From Tangfeifania diversioriginum (GTDB taxonomy: Bacteria > Bacteroidota > Bacteroidia > Bacteroidales > Prolixibacteraceae): a stretch of 64,000 nt of DNA. Below, piece after piece: positions 56,502-64,000 of this stretch. The notes below the pieces were generated by a model, which worked only from the letters and a program-made list of their open reading frames with translations, had not been told where the DNA came from and ran no database searches. Location: positions 1 through 64,000 of the forward strand of contig CAMCBW010000014.1 in assembly GCA_945873105.1 (NCBI GenBank), read 5' to 3'. The stretch's first letter is position 1. Every line of letters begins with the position of its first letter. The position numbers were made by a program, and so were the translations under genes.

Positions 56502-57683
56502 ATGAGAATAATTTACTTTGTCATTTTAGTAGCTATTTATCTCTCCAGTCAAACTGCATTCTGTCAAAGTTTGCCAACCGGACAAGAGGTACAATACAAT
56601 CCGATAACAACGGCAGTACCTTTTCTGACGATTACACCTGATTCCCGGCATGGGTCGATGGGAGATGCGGGTGTTGCAACCTCAGCGGATGCGAATGCCC
56701 AGCATTGGAATGCTTCGAAATTTGCTTTTGTACAAGATAAATTTGGATTTGCCTTGTCTTATACCCCCTGGTTGCGTCAGTTGGTCAATGACATTAATCT
56801 GGCCTATTTATCAGGTTATTATCAAATAGATCAATATCAAACTGTTGGCGCATCACTTCGCTATTTTTCTATGGGGGATATTCTTTTAACAGATCAAAAT
56901 GGGAGCAGTCTTGCCAATGTTAGTCCGAATGAATTCGCTTTTGATTTCAGCTACGCTAGAAAGCTATCCGACAATTTCTCAGGAGGCGTTGCGCTCAGGT
57001 ACATAAGATCTGATTTATCAGGGGGAATCGGAGCTGAATCTTATACACCTGCCCATACTTTTGCAACTGACGTATCCTTTTATTACAAACGCAATTTTGG
57101 GAAAAGCGACAATGATCAGTCTATTTCAGCAGGTATAAACCTTTCGAATATAGGGGGCAAAATATCTTATGATGATGGTCAGAACAAAGAGTTTCTCCCA
57201 GCCAATATGCGTCTGGGTACCTCTTACAGCAAACAAATAGATAATTACAATTCAATCTCACTTTCCTTCGACATCAACAAATTAATGGTCCCAACACCGC
57301 AGATCAACGCAGATGCCGATAATACATCTGGTGGAATAGTCCTGCCTGATAATAGTTCCAATAGGTCAGTAATCAGCTCAATTTTCGGTTCATTTTCTGA
57401 TGCACCAGGCGGCTTCAAGGAAGAGATGCAGGAGATCAATTTTTCTACAGGTATAGAGTATTGGTACAACCGCCAATTCTCTGTAAGGGGAGGGTATTTC
57501 CATGAGAGTGAATACAAGGGTAACAGAAAATTCTTCTCTACTGGTCTGGGAGTGAAAATGAACATCTGTTCGATAGATTTTTCCTACCTGATTCCAATTC
57601 ACCAGAATAATCCATTGGCCAATACGGTGCGTTTTACGCTTCTTTTTGATGTCCAGTCATTTGTGAGGAATAAAGAACAATAG
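56502..57683 (+). CDS. porV: Type IX secretion outer-membrane protein PorV
   Basis: A 393-residue outer-membrane beta-barrel. The signal peptide ends near 21, and the PorV signature TITPDSRHGSMGDAGVATSA lies near 44-63. PorV shuttles type IX cargo from the translocon to the sortase. Its location right after a gene with a type IX sorting domain suggests the two are used together. A Bacteroidota-style leader without Shine-Dalgarno precedes it. Confidence 0.93.
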   Translation: MRIIYFVILVAIYLSSQTAFCQSLPTGQEVQYNPITTAVPFLTITPDSRHGSMGDAGVATSADANAQHWNASKFAFVQDKFGFALSYTPWLRQLVNDINLAYLSGYYQIDQYQTVGASLRYFSMGDILLTDQNGSSLANVSPNEFAFDFSYARKLSDNFSGGVALRYIRSDLSGGIGAESYTPAHTFATDVSFYYKRNFGKSDNDQSISAGINLSNIGGKISYDDGQNKEFLPANMRLGTSYSKQIDNYNSISLSFDINKLMVPTPQINADADNTSGGIVLPDNSSNRSVISSIFGSFSDAPGGFKEEMQEINFSTGIEYWYNRQFSVRGGYFHESEYKGNRKFFSTGLGVKMNICSIDFSYLIPIHQNNPLANTVRFTLLFDVQSFVRNKEQ

Positions 57684-58009
57684 CATCCTGACAGTTGGAT
57701 TTGTTAAACGCAGGCATAAAGAGTGTTCACGATCCCTAGAAAAAGAAGATACATCAAAAGAAATTTGGGGAATGTTGCGCGCGGATGGTCTGATTCCAAA
57801 GCATGTGTTCCCATTTCAAAATCTTACCCTATTTTTTCTAAATGACTCCATAGAAGAGAGCTAAAACTCCAAGTGGGCAAAATTCTCTTGCAATCTTTGT
57901 ATAATACTACACAATATAATATATCTGCTTACCAATGCCTAATTCCCGGGTTGAAAGCGTGACCCTGCTTAGGCTTATAGGTTTCTTTCCCCATTCTAAG
58001 TATTAGATC
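57684..58009. other. Non-coding spacer between convergent genes
   Basis: There are 326 bp between the porV stop and the stop of the oxidoreductase gene. No strong hairpin or gene is seen. Confidence 0.35.
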
Positions 58010-59353
58010 TTACAATTTCATCTCCCATCCCTTTTCGTAACTTCTGCTCCATAATTTGGTAGCCTCGTGGTCTTTTAATATATGGCCATTGTTAGAATCA
58101 ATATTCAAACTTCGCCCGACCCTTTGTGAAATATTACCCAGTTGAACCAGTAACGTACTCTTGTGACCAGATTCAACATCCGAATGTAGTTTTGCTCCAT
58201 TGACAATGCCGTCAAACATATTTAAGATATGCAGGGCATCCACCTGTTCTGATGGATTGGAAAGATCACGCGGATCTATCTTTTGTTGCTCTTTTACCTG
58301 CTTGACAATTTTTCCCTGAAGGTCAAAAATGGTATAGCTGTTTCCACTGGGAATCATCAGACTTCCTTTCTCTCCATAAAAGATGACTCCTACAGAAGTT
58401 CCTTCTATTGGAGTTCCATTGCAACTTCTTCCTTCCCATGACATGGATACACCTTCGGCAAAATCGAGATTGATTACCTGCGTATCAGGGGTCTCCCAAT
58501 CGTCGGTGTAGCGGAATCGTCCTCCATTTGAACTTACCCTCACTGGAAAGTCCACCCCCATACCCCAACGCAACAAATCGATCATATGAGTTCCGTTATT
58601 CAATGCTTCTCCCGTTCCCCAATGCCAGAACCAGTGCCAGTTGTAGTGGATATAATTGTCCTTGAACGCTCTTCTTGGAGCAGGACCCTGCCATAAGTCC
58701 CAATTGAGCCATTCCGGAGCCGCTGTTATTTGCCCTGTTCCAATTGAGGCGCGGTTGTTGGTATACCATCCTTTCCCAAAATAGGTTTTACCAATTGCAC
58801 CGCTTTTCAGCTCCTCAATTCCTTTGACAACATTGGGCCAGGAGCGGCGCTGATTACCCATCTGAACCACTTTGTTGTATTTTTTTGCCGCCTCAACCAA
58901 AATCTCCCCTTCCCGGGGATTGTGGCTACATGGTTTTTCCACATAAACATGCTTCCCTGCCTGCAAGGCCAAAAGTGAAGCCGGGGCATGCCAGTGATCG
59001 GGAGCAGCTACCACCATTACATCAATATCTTTACTCTCCAGCGACTTGCGAAAATCACCAAAACCAGATGGAATCATTTCCTGCCTATCCTTCAAAGCAT
59101 TGATGCAGTTGGTGATCGCCCTGGAATCAACGTCGCAAATGTGCGCTACTTCACAATTCTCCTGAATGGCAAAATTTCTTGCCAGCGCCTTTCCCCTTGA
59201 ATTAACACCCATCATGGAGACCACAATTTTCTTGTTCGCTCCAACAATGCGTGCATAGCTTTTTGCACTAAATCCTGGCAATACTCCTCCAAAGGAGATT
59301 GAGGCTGCCCCTACAACCGATTTTTTAACAAAATTTCTTCGTGACTTCTCCAT
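58010..59353 (-). CDS. Tat-exported Gfo/Idh/MocA oxidoreductase
   Basis: A 447-residue NAD(P)-dependent dehydrogenase. The ATG of MEKSRRNFVKK is chosen because it places a twin-arginine motif at the very start of the signal; an upstream ATG adds five residues. The N-terminal Rossmann fold contains VSMMGVNSRG (about 42-51), and the diagnostic EKPCSHNPREGE follows. Aromatic-rich segments (HYNWHWFWHWGTG) suggest sugar binding. The periplasmic location fits glycan or inositol metabolism of Bacteroidota; the substrate is unknown. Confidence 0.9.
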   Translation of the reverse strand: MEKSRRNFVKKSVVGAASISFGGVLPGFSAKSYARIVGANKKIVVSMMGVNSRGKALARNFAIQENCEVAHICDVDSRAITNCINALKDRQEMIPSGFGDFRKSLESKDIDVMVVAAPDHWHAPASLLALQAGKHVYVEKPCSHNPREGEILVEAAKKYNKVVQMGNQRRSWPNVVKGIEELKSGAIGKTYFGKGWYTNNRASIGTGQITAAPEWLNWDLWQGPAPRRAFKDNYIHYNWHWFWHWGTGEALNNGTHMIDLLRWGMGVDFPVRVSSNGGRFRYTDDWETPDTQVINLDFAEGVSMSWEGRSCNGTPIEGTSVGVIFYGEKGSLMIPSGNSYTIFDLQGKIVKQVKEQQKIDPRDLSNPSEQVDALHILNMFDGIVNGAKLHSDVESGHKSTLLVQLGNISQRVGRSLNIDSNNGHILKDHEATKLWSRSYEKGWEMKL

Positions 59354-59529
59354 GGAATGACTTTTCAAAGTATTGGATTTATTACTTTTTATAGCTTTAT
59401 ATTGGTTGTTTTCTTTACTTAACCTTCAGCTTCGAACCTAAAAAACCCAGAATTCATGGTATTAAAAGAACAACTACCTCTGGACATTTCAGAGTAAGCT
59501 AATGCGTGATTGTGAAATTCAGATTGCTT

Positions 59530-60564
59530 TTAGTGTCCTCCATTCTTTTCGTAAGCCAACTTCCAAACAGTAGAAAGTTCAACAGGAATACCACTCCTGG
59601 CTTTGCTAAGCTCTGCTGCTTCCATAAAAGCGAGAATTTCCAAAGTCTCTTCTGACTTTACCGGAACTACACCTGACTCGAAAAAACGTATAATCTGAAC
59701 GAGAAGCGGGTTATACCCTGAATAACCGCCCAATGGCAGGATTCCCTTCTCTCCAAACACTATACCGCCATAATCCCCTTTCCCACTCCTTATACCCCTG
59801 AACGATCCAATGCGGCCATCCACCCATGTGCCAGTAACCAAGTCTGTTTCATCATTTGACACCCGTACAACACTAGCACAACCAGTTCCCATAATTGCGA
59901 AAAGGGTTTCCACCCCATGAATACCATACCAGAAGAGATCAGGATGGGTTTTCTCAAGTTTGGCCGGACTAAAGGTAAAAGCTCCAGTAATGGCTCCAAT
60001 TCTCCCACTCAAAATCTCCTCTATACCAGTTATGTACCGCAACGAAGAGCTGGAAAAAATGGGCACCTTGAATTTCCTGGCAGTTTCGTAAAGGATGATC
60101 GCATCTGCAAGGGATGCTGTAACCGGCTTGTCCACAAACATCATCTTGCCCGCTTTAATAACCTCCAATGCCTGTTCAAGATGCAATCTGCCATCGTTGG
60201 TCTCCAACATAACAAAATCCACCTTCGTCAGAAGTTCTGCAATTGAATCCACAATCTCAACTTCAAATTTTTGCACCTCTGCCGTATACCCAGGTATACG
60301 TTCACTGCTGCTAACAATATCCCTGCTTCCGTATGGAAAGGCAGCCACAACTTTAAAACCATGAAAAACCTCCGAAGCATCTTTTGCATTCAAGGCTTTG
60401 GTAAAAGCAATACTATGTGAGGTATCCAAACCAATGATTCCTATTCTCTTTCCAGACTGCTGAAAAGAGGGAAGAGAGGCTTGCGCCAAAGTGCCTGCCA
60501 TACTCACTCCAACACAGGTAAGGAGCGTATTCTGAACAAATTCTCTGCGTCGGATTGTTTGCAT
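59530..60564 (-). CDS. Second Gfo/Idh/MocA oxidoreductase with Tat-like signal
   Basis: A 344-residue protein from the ATG of MQTIRRREFVQNT, which carries a twin-arginine motif; the upstream start adds 17 residues and is disfavoured. The Rossmann GIIGLDTSH, the VMLETNDGR segment and VDKPVTAS (in the EKP position) are visible. It is shorter than its neighbour and lacks some sugar-site aromatics. Its ATG lies 161 bp or more upstream of the other gene, so it may be a separate transcript. Confidence 0.85.
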   Translation of the reverse strand: MQTIRRREFVQNTLLTCVGVSMAGTLAQASLPSFQQSGKRIGIIGLDTSHSIAFTKALNAKDASEVFHGFKVVAAFPYGSRDIVSSSERIPGYTAEVQKFEVEIVDSIAELLTKVDFVMLETNDGRLHLEQALEVIKAGKMMFVDKPVTASLADAIILYETARKFKVPIFSSSSLRYITGIEEILSGRIGAITGAFTFSPAKLEKTHPDLFWYGIHGVETLFAIMGTGCASVVRVSNDETDLVTGTWVDGRIGSFRGIRSGKGDYGGIVFGEKGILPLGGYSGYNPLLVQIIRFFESGVVPVKSEETLEILAFMEAAELSKARSGIPVELSTVWKLAYEKNGGH

Positions 60565-60615
60565 AAGATTAGTTTGTAAAAGAATTATAAAATATAAAGC
60601 AGAAAATTGGTACAA

Positions 60616-61776
60616 TCAAAAAAGCTACAAGACTCCATAGGAAATCAAATCACACATGAAAATAGCCAATAAGAATTCAAGGTAAAGGATTCTGCAAAAA
60701 GTAAGCATCAACCTTATCAAATGTAATCACAATTTCACATTTAACGAGTTACATATAACCAAAATTTAGCCAATTTCTTGCATATCACTACTTGATCGAA
60801 TAACCAATGGGAACCATTCGTGAGCAAAAATAAATCTTACACTTGGCTCCTGCCACAGATAAAATTGTCCCACCTCTTAAGCGATGGTATTGCCAAATAA
60901 CCATAATTGTACAATTGGTGATTCAAACTTCTCAAACAAACATTTCATTTATATATAATACTGCATTATACTTATTATCTTTTGTTTATGCATATTCATA
61001 AATTAAATCCCTATAAACTGGAACTACAGCAGAAATATATAATTTCTTTGTTTATATATATTGTATTAATAACTTCTTTTATTGATATTTAATTGAGAAA
61101 ATTTTATTACATTTGCTTCATAAAATGTCCTCTCCATTTAATAATGCCATCAACAGCAACAACATGAAAATTATTTGAACTTGTCTTCAACTCATCAACA
61201 ATAATGGATCTTTTGGAAAAAATTGATTTCTACCTTCCAATATAGTGCGGATCTCTTCTAAAATACCGTTATCTGAAGAGAACTCTAAATCCAGGTTAGC
61301 CAGTTTGCAGAAAAATGAAGAGGGTGATAGGAAATTGTGCGGTTAATTGACTTTTAACCAGAATAAATACTGTTTTTAAGGAAAATACATTAGATAATCA
61401 TGGCGTTTCCAAGCAAAATTACGTCAGGAAAGGAAATTTGAGAAGTTTAAATGGGCGGCTTATTCAAAAAGAAGGCAAAATTGGCCCATTGAATCTATCA
61501 ATTTGGTTGTAGCGAAATGGAAGTGAAAACCTCAATAACCTCCTGAGAATTTAATAATTGAAGGAATAGCTGTCCCGGAATGAAAATATTGGAATCCTGG
61601 AATCTCCCGGCAACTTAAGGTTTATTGAAAATATAAGAACTCAAAATATAAATTCAATTTATTTAGGCTGAGATATGAGTCTAATATGGCTATAATATGA
61701 CTGAGATATGAGTGTGATTAAATGATAGGAGTAAGCCAAAGCGATAATCACCCCTAAACAAGAACATGCTATTGAT
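60616..61776. other. Long AT-rich non-coding region
   Basis: No gene is seen in about 1.16 kb. It contains TATA-rich stretches at about 60940-61090 and a direct repeat CTGAGATATGAGT at 61668-61680 and 61701-61713. It could hold a regulatory RNA or decayed DNA; no conserved structure is recognised. Confidence 0.4.
61668..61713. repeat. 13-bp direct repeat
   Basis: CTGAGATATGAGT occurs at 61668-61680 and 61701-61713, 33 bp apart, in the AT-rich gap. The role is unknown. Confidence 0.6.
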
Positions 61777-62538
61777 TTAGTGAGACTTAGACTTTGGGTT
61801 TTTTTTCTCCAAAGCTCCCATAACCTGACTTTCCATCGATCTTATTTTTTGAAGCCTCTGTTTATCAATAGATTTTCGTTTTCGTTTCACAGCCTCAGAG
61901 ATCAAGGATTTTAAATCCAACCTGAAAGATACATAATAACCTCTGGTTTGCTGGGCGTAATAGACCAATCCCCAATTGTCCTGAAGTTCTCGCTTGATTT
62001 TCAATGTTTGGTAATCCTGGGAATAAAACCTCATTCTTTCAGACAATTCAGACAGCTCTTTTACCGCTCTTACCTTGCCATCCATTCGTGCCCACAATAG
62101 TTTGTTATCTGCCTTTTGAAAAGTCTTGTTACCAGCTATAGATTTCAATGCATGGTAAGCCAGAAAACATGCTTTTTCAAAATCGGTTTTTTCAAGGTTA
62201 TTAAACTCTGAATAGAGATTCCGTTCAATTCCTGTCATGGGTGAATTTTGATAGCGAGCGTAGAGCACCTTTCCAAGTCTTAGATTCTCTTCACGGTTGA
62301 GCAGCTGAAAACCTAGCCAATCACAAGTCTCCTTGTATTTATCCTTTTCAGATCCCTTACTTAATTTTACAAAGTAGGCATACAGGGAGTAATAGTAAAT
62401 GTTCCTGATTGAAAGTCTGGTATCATCAAGAAATCCTGCAAGCAATTGAATGGGTATATTCAGATATTCGGCTTTGGGCAAGATAATGCTTTTATCAGAG
62501 CTGCTTTTCGGTGCGGTAGCCAATAAATTTTTAAACAT
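61777..62538 (-). CDS. Unknown 253-residue helical protein
   Basis: A basic, mostly helical protein with a Lys/Arg-rich C-terminus (KRKRKSIDKQ near 227). I do not recognise the family. The ATG at 62536-62538 is chosen because the longer open frame (from 62586) overlaps the tRNA-Cys terminator hairpin at 62570-62608. No operon partner is seen. Confidence 0.65.
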   Translation of the reverse strand: MFKNLLATAPKSSSDKSIILPKAEYLNIPIQLLAGFLDDTRLSIRNIYYYSLYAYFVKLSKGSEKDKYKETCDWLGFQLLNREENLRLGKVLYARYQNSPMTGIERNLYSEFNNLEKTDFEKACFLAYHALKSIAGNKTFQKADNKLLWARMDGKVRAVKELSELSERMRFYSQDYQTLKIKRELQDNWGLVYYAQQTRGYYVSFRLDLKSLISEAVKRKRKSIDKQRLQKIRSMESQVMGALEKKNPKSKSH

Positions 62539-62569
62539 AAAAGTTGATTTGTTGGTGCACAAAAAAGAA

Positions 62570-62608
62570 AATCGTCTGAAAATCAACGTATTGAAATTTC
62601 AGACGATT
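62570..62608 (-). terminator. Terminator of tRNA-Cys
   Basis: AATCGTCTGAAA pairs with TTTCAGACGATT (12-bp stem, 15-base loop). On the minus strand it is followed by TTCTTTTTT. It lies about 20 bp after the tRNA end, so it is its natural terminator. Confidence 0.85.
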
Positions 62609-62628
62609 CCACTAAATACAATACATTG

Positions 62629-62699
62629 AGGTCGATGGCGGATTCGAACCGCCGTACACGGTTTTGCAGACCGCTGCCTAACCACTCGGCCAACCGACC
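62629..62699 (-). tRNA. tRNA-Cys (anticodon GCA)
   Basis: The minus-strand sequence folds as a cloverleaf. The acceptor stem is GGTCGGT/ATCGACC (7 bp), with D-loop GCCGAGTGGTTAGGC, anticodon stem/loop GGTCTGCAAAACC with GCA at the anticodon, and the T-loop GTTCGAATC. The discriminator is U, as in cysteine tRNAs. The CCA end is not encoded. Length is 71 nt. Confidence 0.95.
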
Positions 62700-62764
62700 T
62701 TTTTCAGGGTGCAAATATAGAGATTTTTCTCAGGTGAGAAAACCTGTCAAAGAAAAAAGAGGAT

Positions 62765-63115
62765 TCAACCTTCCATTGAAACACTAACGGCCCTTATATG
62801 TCCTCCCATCGGAGGTCTTTTTTTCGAGATTTTCACAACAACTTTGCCAACATTTGTGAATTCTTTGTGAATTCTACCTAATATTCTTCCTGCAACATGT
62901 TCGAGCAGATGTGAACGCTGGTTCATCTCTTCCTGGACCAATCGGTAAACCAACTCATAATTCAATGCGTCAGAGAGCTGATCACTTTGTGCCGCAGCTT
63001 CACAATCTGTGACAATGGAAATGTTCACTTCAAAACTGTTCCCAACGATCCGCTCACTTTTAAAGTAGCCATGGTAAGCATAAAACTCCATCCCTTCCAG
63101 TTCAATCATTCCCAT
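62765..63115 (-). CDS. folB: Dihydroneopterin aldolase
   Basis: A 116-residue enzyme of folate synthesis that splits dihydroneopterin to 6-hydroxymethyl-dihydropterin. It has the family pattern MIELEGMEFYAYHGYFKSER, a central helix (DALNYELVYRLVQEEM) and the conserved KKRPPMGG near the C-terminus. The length is normal. It is divergent from glnS. Confidence 0.93.
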   Translation of the reverse strand: MGMIELEGMEFYAYHGYFKSERIVGNSFEVNISIVTDCEAAAQSDQLSDALNYELVYRLVQEEMNQRSHLLEHVAGRILGRIHKEFTNVGKVVVKISKKRPPMGGHIRAVSVSMEG

Positions 63116-63135
63116 ATGGTGAATTTTAAGAAGAT

Positions 63136-63143
63136 CAAATTTA
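63136..63143 (-). promoter_or_regulatory. Candidate -7 box of folB
   Basis: The minus strand reads TAAATTTG (TAnnTTTG), about 20 bp before the folB ATG. No -33 match is visible. Confidence 0.35.
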
Positions 63144-63192
63144 ACTCATTTTTTAATCCTATTTTTTTCTTCCTTGTATAAACAACTCTTGT

Positions 63193-63200
63193 TACCTTTG
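63193..63200 (+). promoter_or_regulatory. Candidate -7 box of glnS
   Basis: TACCTTTG matches TAnnTTTG. It is about 165 bp before the ATG, implying a long leader. A -33 CTTG lies upstream but at short spacing. Confidence 0.4.
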
Positions 63201-63364
63201 CGGGAAGTGCCTGCAGTGACAATAGTGAACTAAAGTGACTAAAATTAAAAACTACCGGCATTCGAATAAATCGGGTACTTTGAGAAGCTCTCCAGACGTT
63301 TCAATTCACCATAGGAACTTCAGGCTTTGTAGTACAAGGAAATAAAAATATTAAAATAGTCATC

Positions 63365-64000
63365 ATGGATCCAATCGTTCCAAAGAATTTCATTCAACAG
63401 CAGATCGTTGATGATCTGGCAGCCGGCAAAAATGACAAAAGAGTTCACACCAGGTTTCCACCTGAACCCAACGGATATTTACACATTGGTCATGCCAAAT
63501 CCATTTGTTTGAACTTTGGTACGGCCAAGCTTTTTGGAGGTAAGACCAACCTCCGTTTCGATGATACCAATCCTGCCAAAGAGGAGACAGAGTATGTTGA
63601 TTCAATCATGGAGGATGTAAAGTGGTTGGGATTTGATTGGGAGGACCGCCTCTATTATGCCTCAGATTATTTTGACAAACTTTATGATTTTGCGGTTGAA
63701 CTGATCAATAGAGGAAAAGCATACATCGATTTCCAAAGCCAGGAGGTTATTAGTGAACAACGTGGGACTCCAACCAGACCTGGTACAGAAAGCCCTACCC
63801 GGAATAGCGCTCCTGAGATCAACCTTCGGATTTTTGAAGATATGAAGTTGGGAAAATACAATGAAGGCGACTGTGTCCTGAGGGCAAAGATTGACATGTC
63901 CTCTCCCAATATGCACCTTCGCGACCCTTTGATGTACCGGATCTTGAAACAGCCTCATCACCGGACCGGAGACAAATGGTGCATCTATCCAATGTATGAT
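63365..64000 (+). CDS. glnS: Glutaminyl-tRNA synthetase, N-terminal part
   Basis: The first 212 residues of a class I synthetase that charges tRNA-Gln; the gene runs off the window in frame. [18 protein letters not shown], with the HIGH motif near 41-44, and [10 protein letters not shown] are typical of GlnRS and not GluRS. The ATG at 63365 is followed directly by [10 protein letters not shown]. The 3' end is outside the window. Confidence 0.95.
   Translation, partial: MDPIVPKNFIQQQIVDDLAAGKNDKRVHTRFPPEPNGYLHIGHAKSICLNFGTAKLFGGKTNLRFDDTNPAKEETEYVDSIMEDVKWLGFDWEDRLYYASDYFDKLYDFAVELINRGKAYIDFQSQEVISEQRGTPTRPGTESPTRNSAPEINLRIFEDMKLGKYNEGDCVLRAKIDMSSPNMHLRDPLMYRILKQPHHRTGDKWCIYPMYD

Noticed and set aside
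62539-62586. Longer start for the 61777 gene
   Set aside because: It would overlap the tRNA-Cys terminator hairpin.

Overview
The window is from a member of the Bacteroidota, probably a Bacteroidia-type bacterium. It carries a PorV homologue, a PorP/SprF-like protein and a giant secreted protein with a type IX secretion C-terminal sorting domain. Several genes are preceded by the phylum's TAnnTTTG promoter box and lack strong Shine-Dalgarno sequences. All functions below are read from sequence; no search was run.

Region 1 (1-16.9 kb) looks like a mobile or accessory island. It opens with the right end of an IS21-family element (last codons of istB plus repeated terminal motifs) and a small XRE regulator. 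A minus-strand type I restriction-modification (R-M) operon follows, in the order XRE, hsdM, GHKL ATPase with a C-terminal PD-(D/E)xK nuclease signature, hsdS, AlbA_2 ATPase-like protein, 141-bp direct repeats, hsdR. A divergent plus-strand pair (unknown protein and serine recombinase), a hairpin-rich non-coding stretch, a coiled-coil/LamG lipoprotein, an unknown protein, and an HTH plus tyrosine integrase pair complete the island.

Region 2 (17.1-28.8 kb) is a second type I R-M locus, also on the minus strand: hsdM, DUF1016 protein, Fic protein, hsdS, second DUF1016 protein, RhuM remnant, AlbA_2 protein, hsdR. It shows much remodelling. The first DUF1016 gene has lost its nuclease core in frame, and the RhuM gene has an internal deletion with a frame change. 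Two accessory proteins carry 12-bp (four-residue) repeats just before their winged-helix tails. A 21-bp similarity at the starts of fic and hsdS suggests module insertion.

Region 3 (29-64 kb) is mainly chromosomal: a CPBP protease coupled to a heptad-repeat protein, dusB, a Tat-exported aldo/keto reductase, rfbB, galE, a SPOR protein, an M19 dipeptidase, riboflavin synthase, a PorP/SprF-like protein, a TPR protein, polyphosphate kinase, a HEAT-like protein, a membrane protein, and a secreted protein with a catalytically dead transglutaminase-like domain. The 2,428-residue modular secreted protein and porV follow, then two Tat-type Gfo/Idh/MocA oxidoreductases, an AT-rich gap, an unknown gene, tRNA-Cys, folB and the start of glnS.

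The most interesting candidate systems are the GHKL/PD-(D/E)xK ATPase embedded between hsdM and hsdS, and the eroding accessory module of the second R-M locus.
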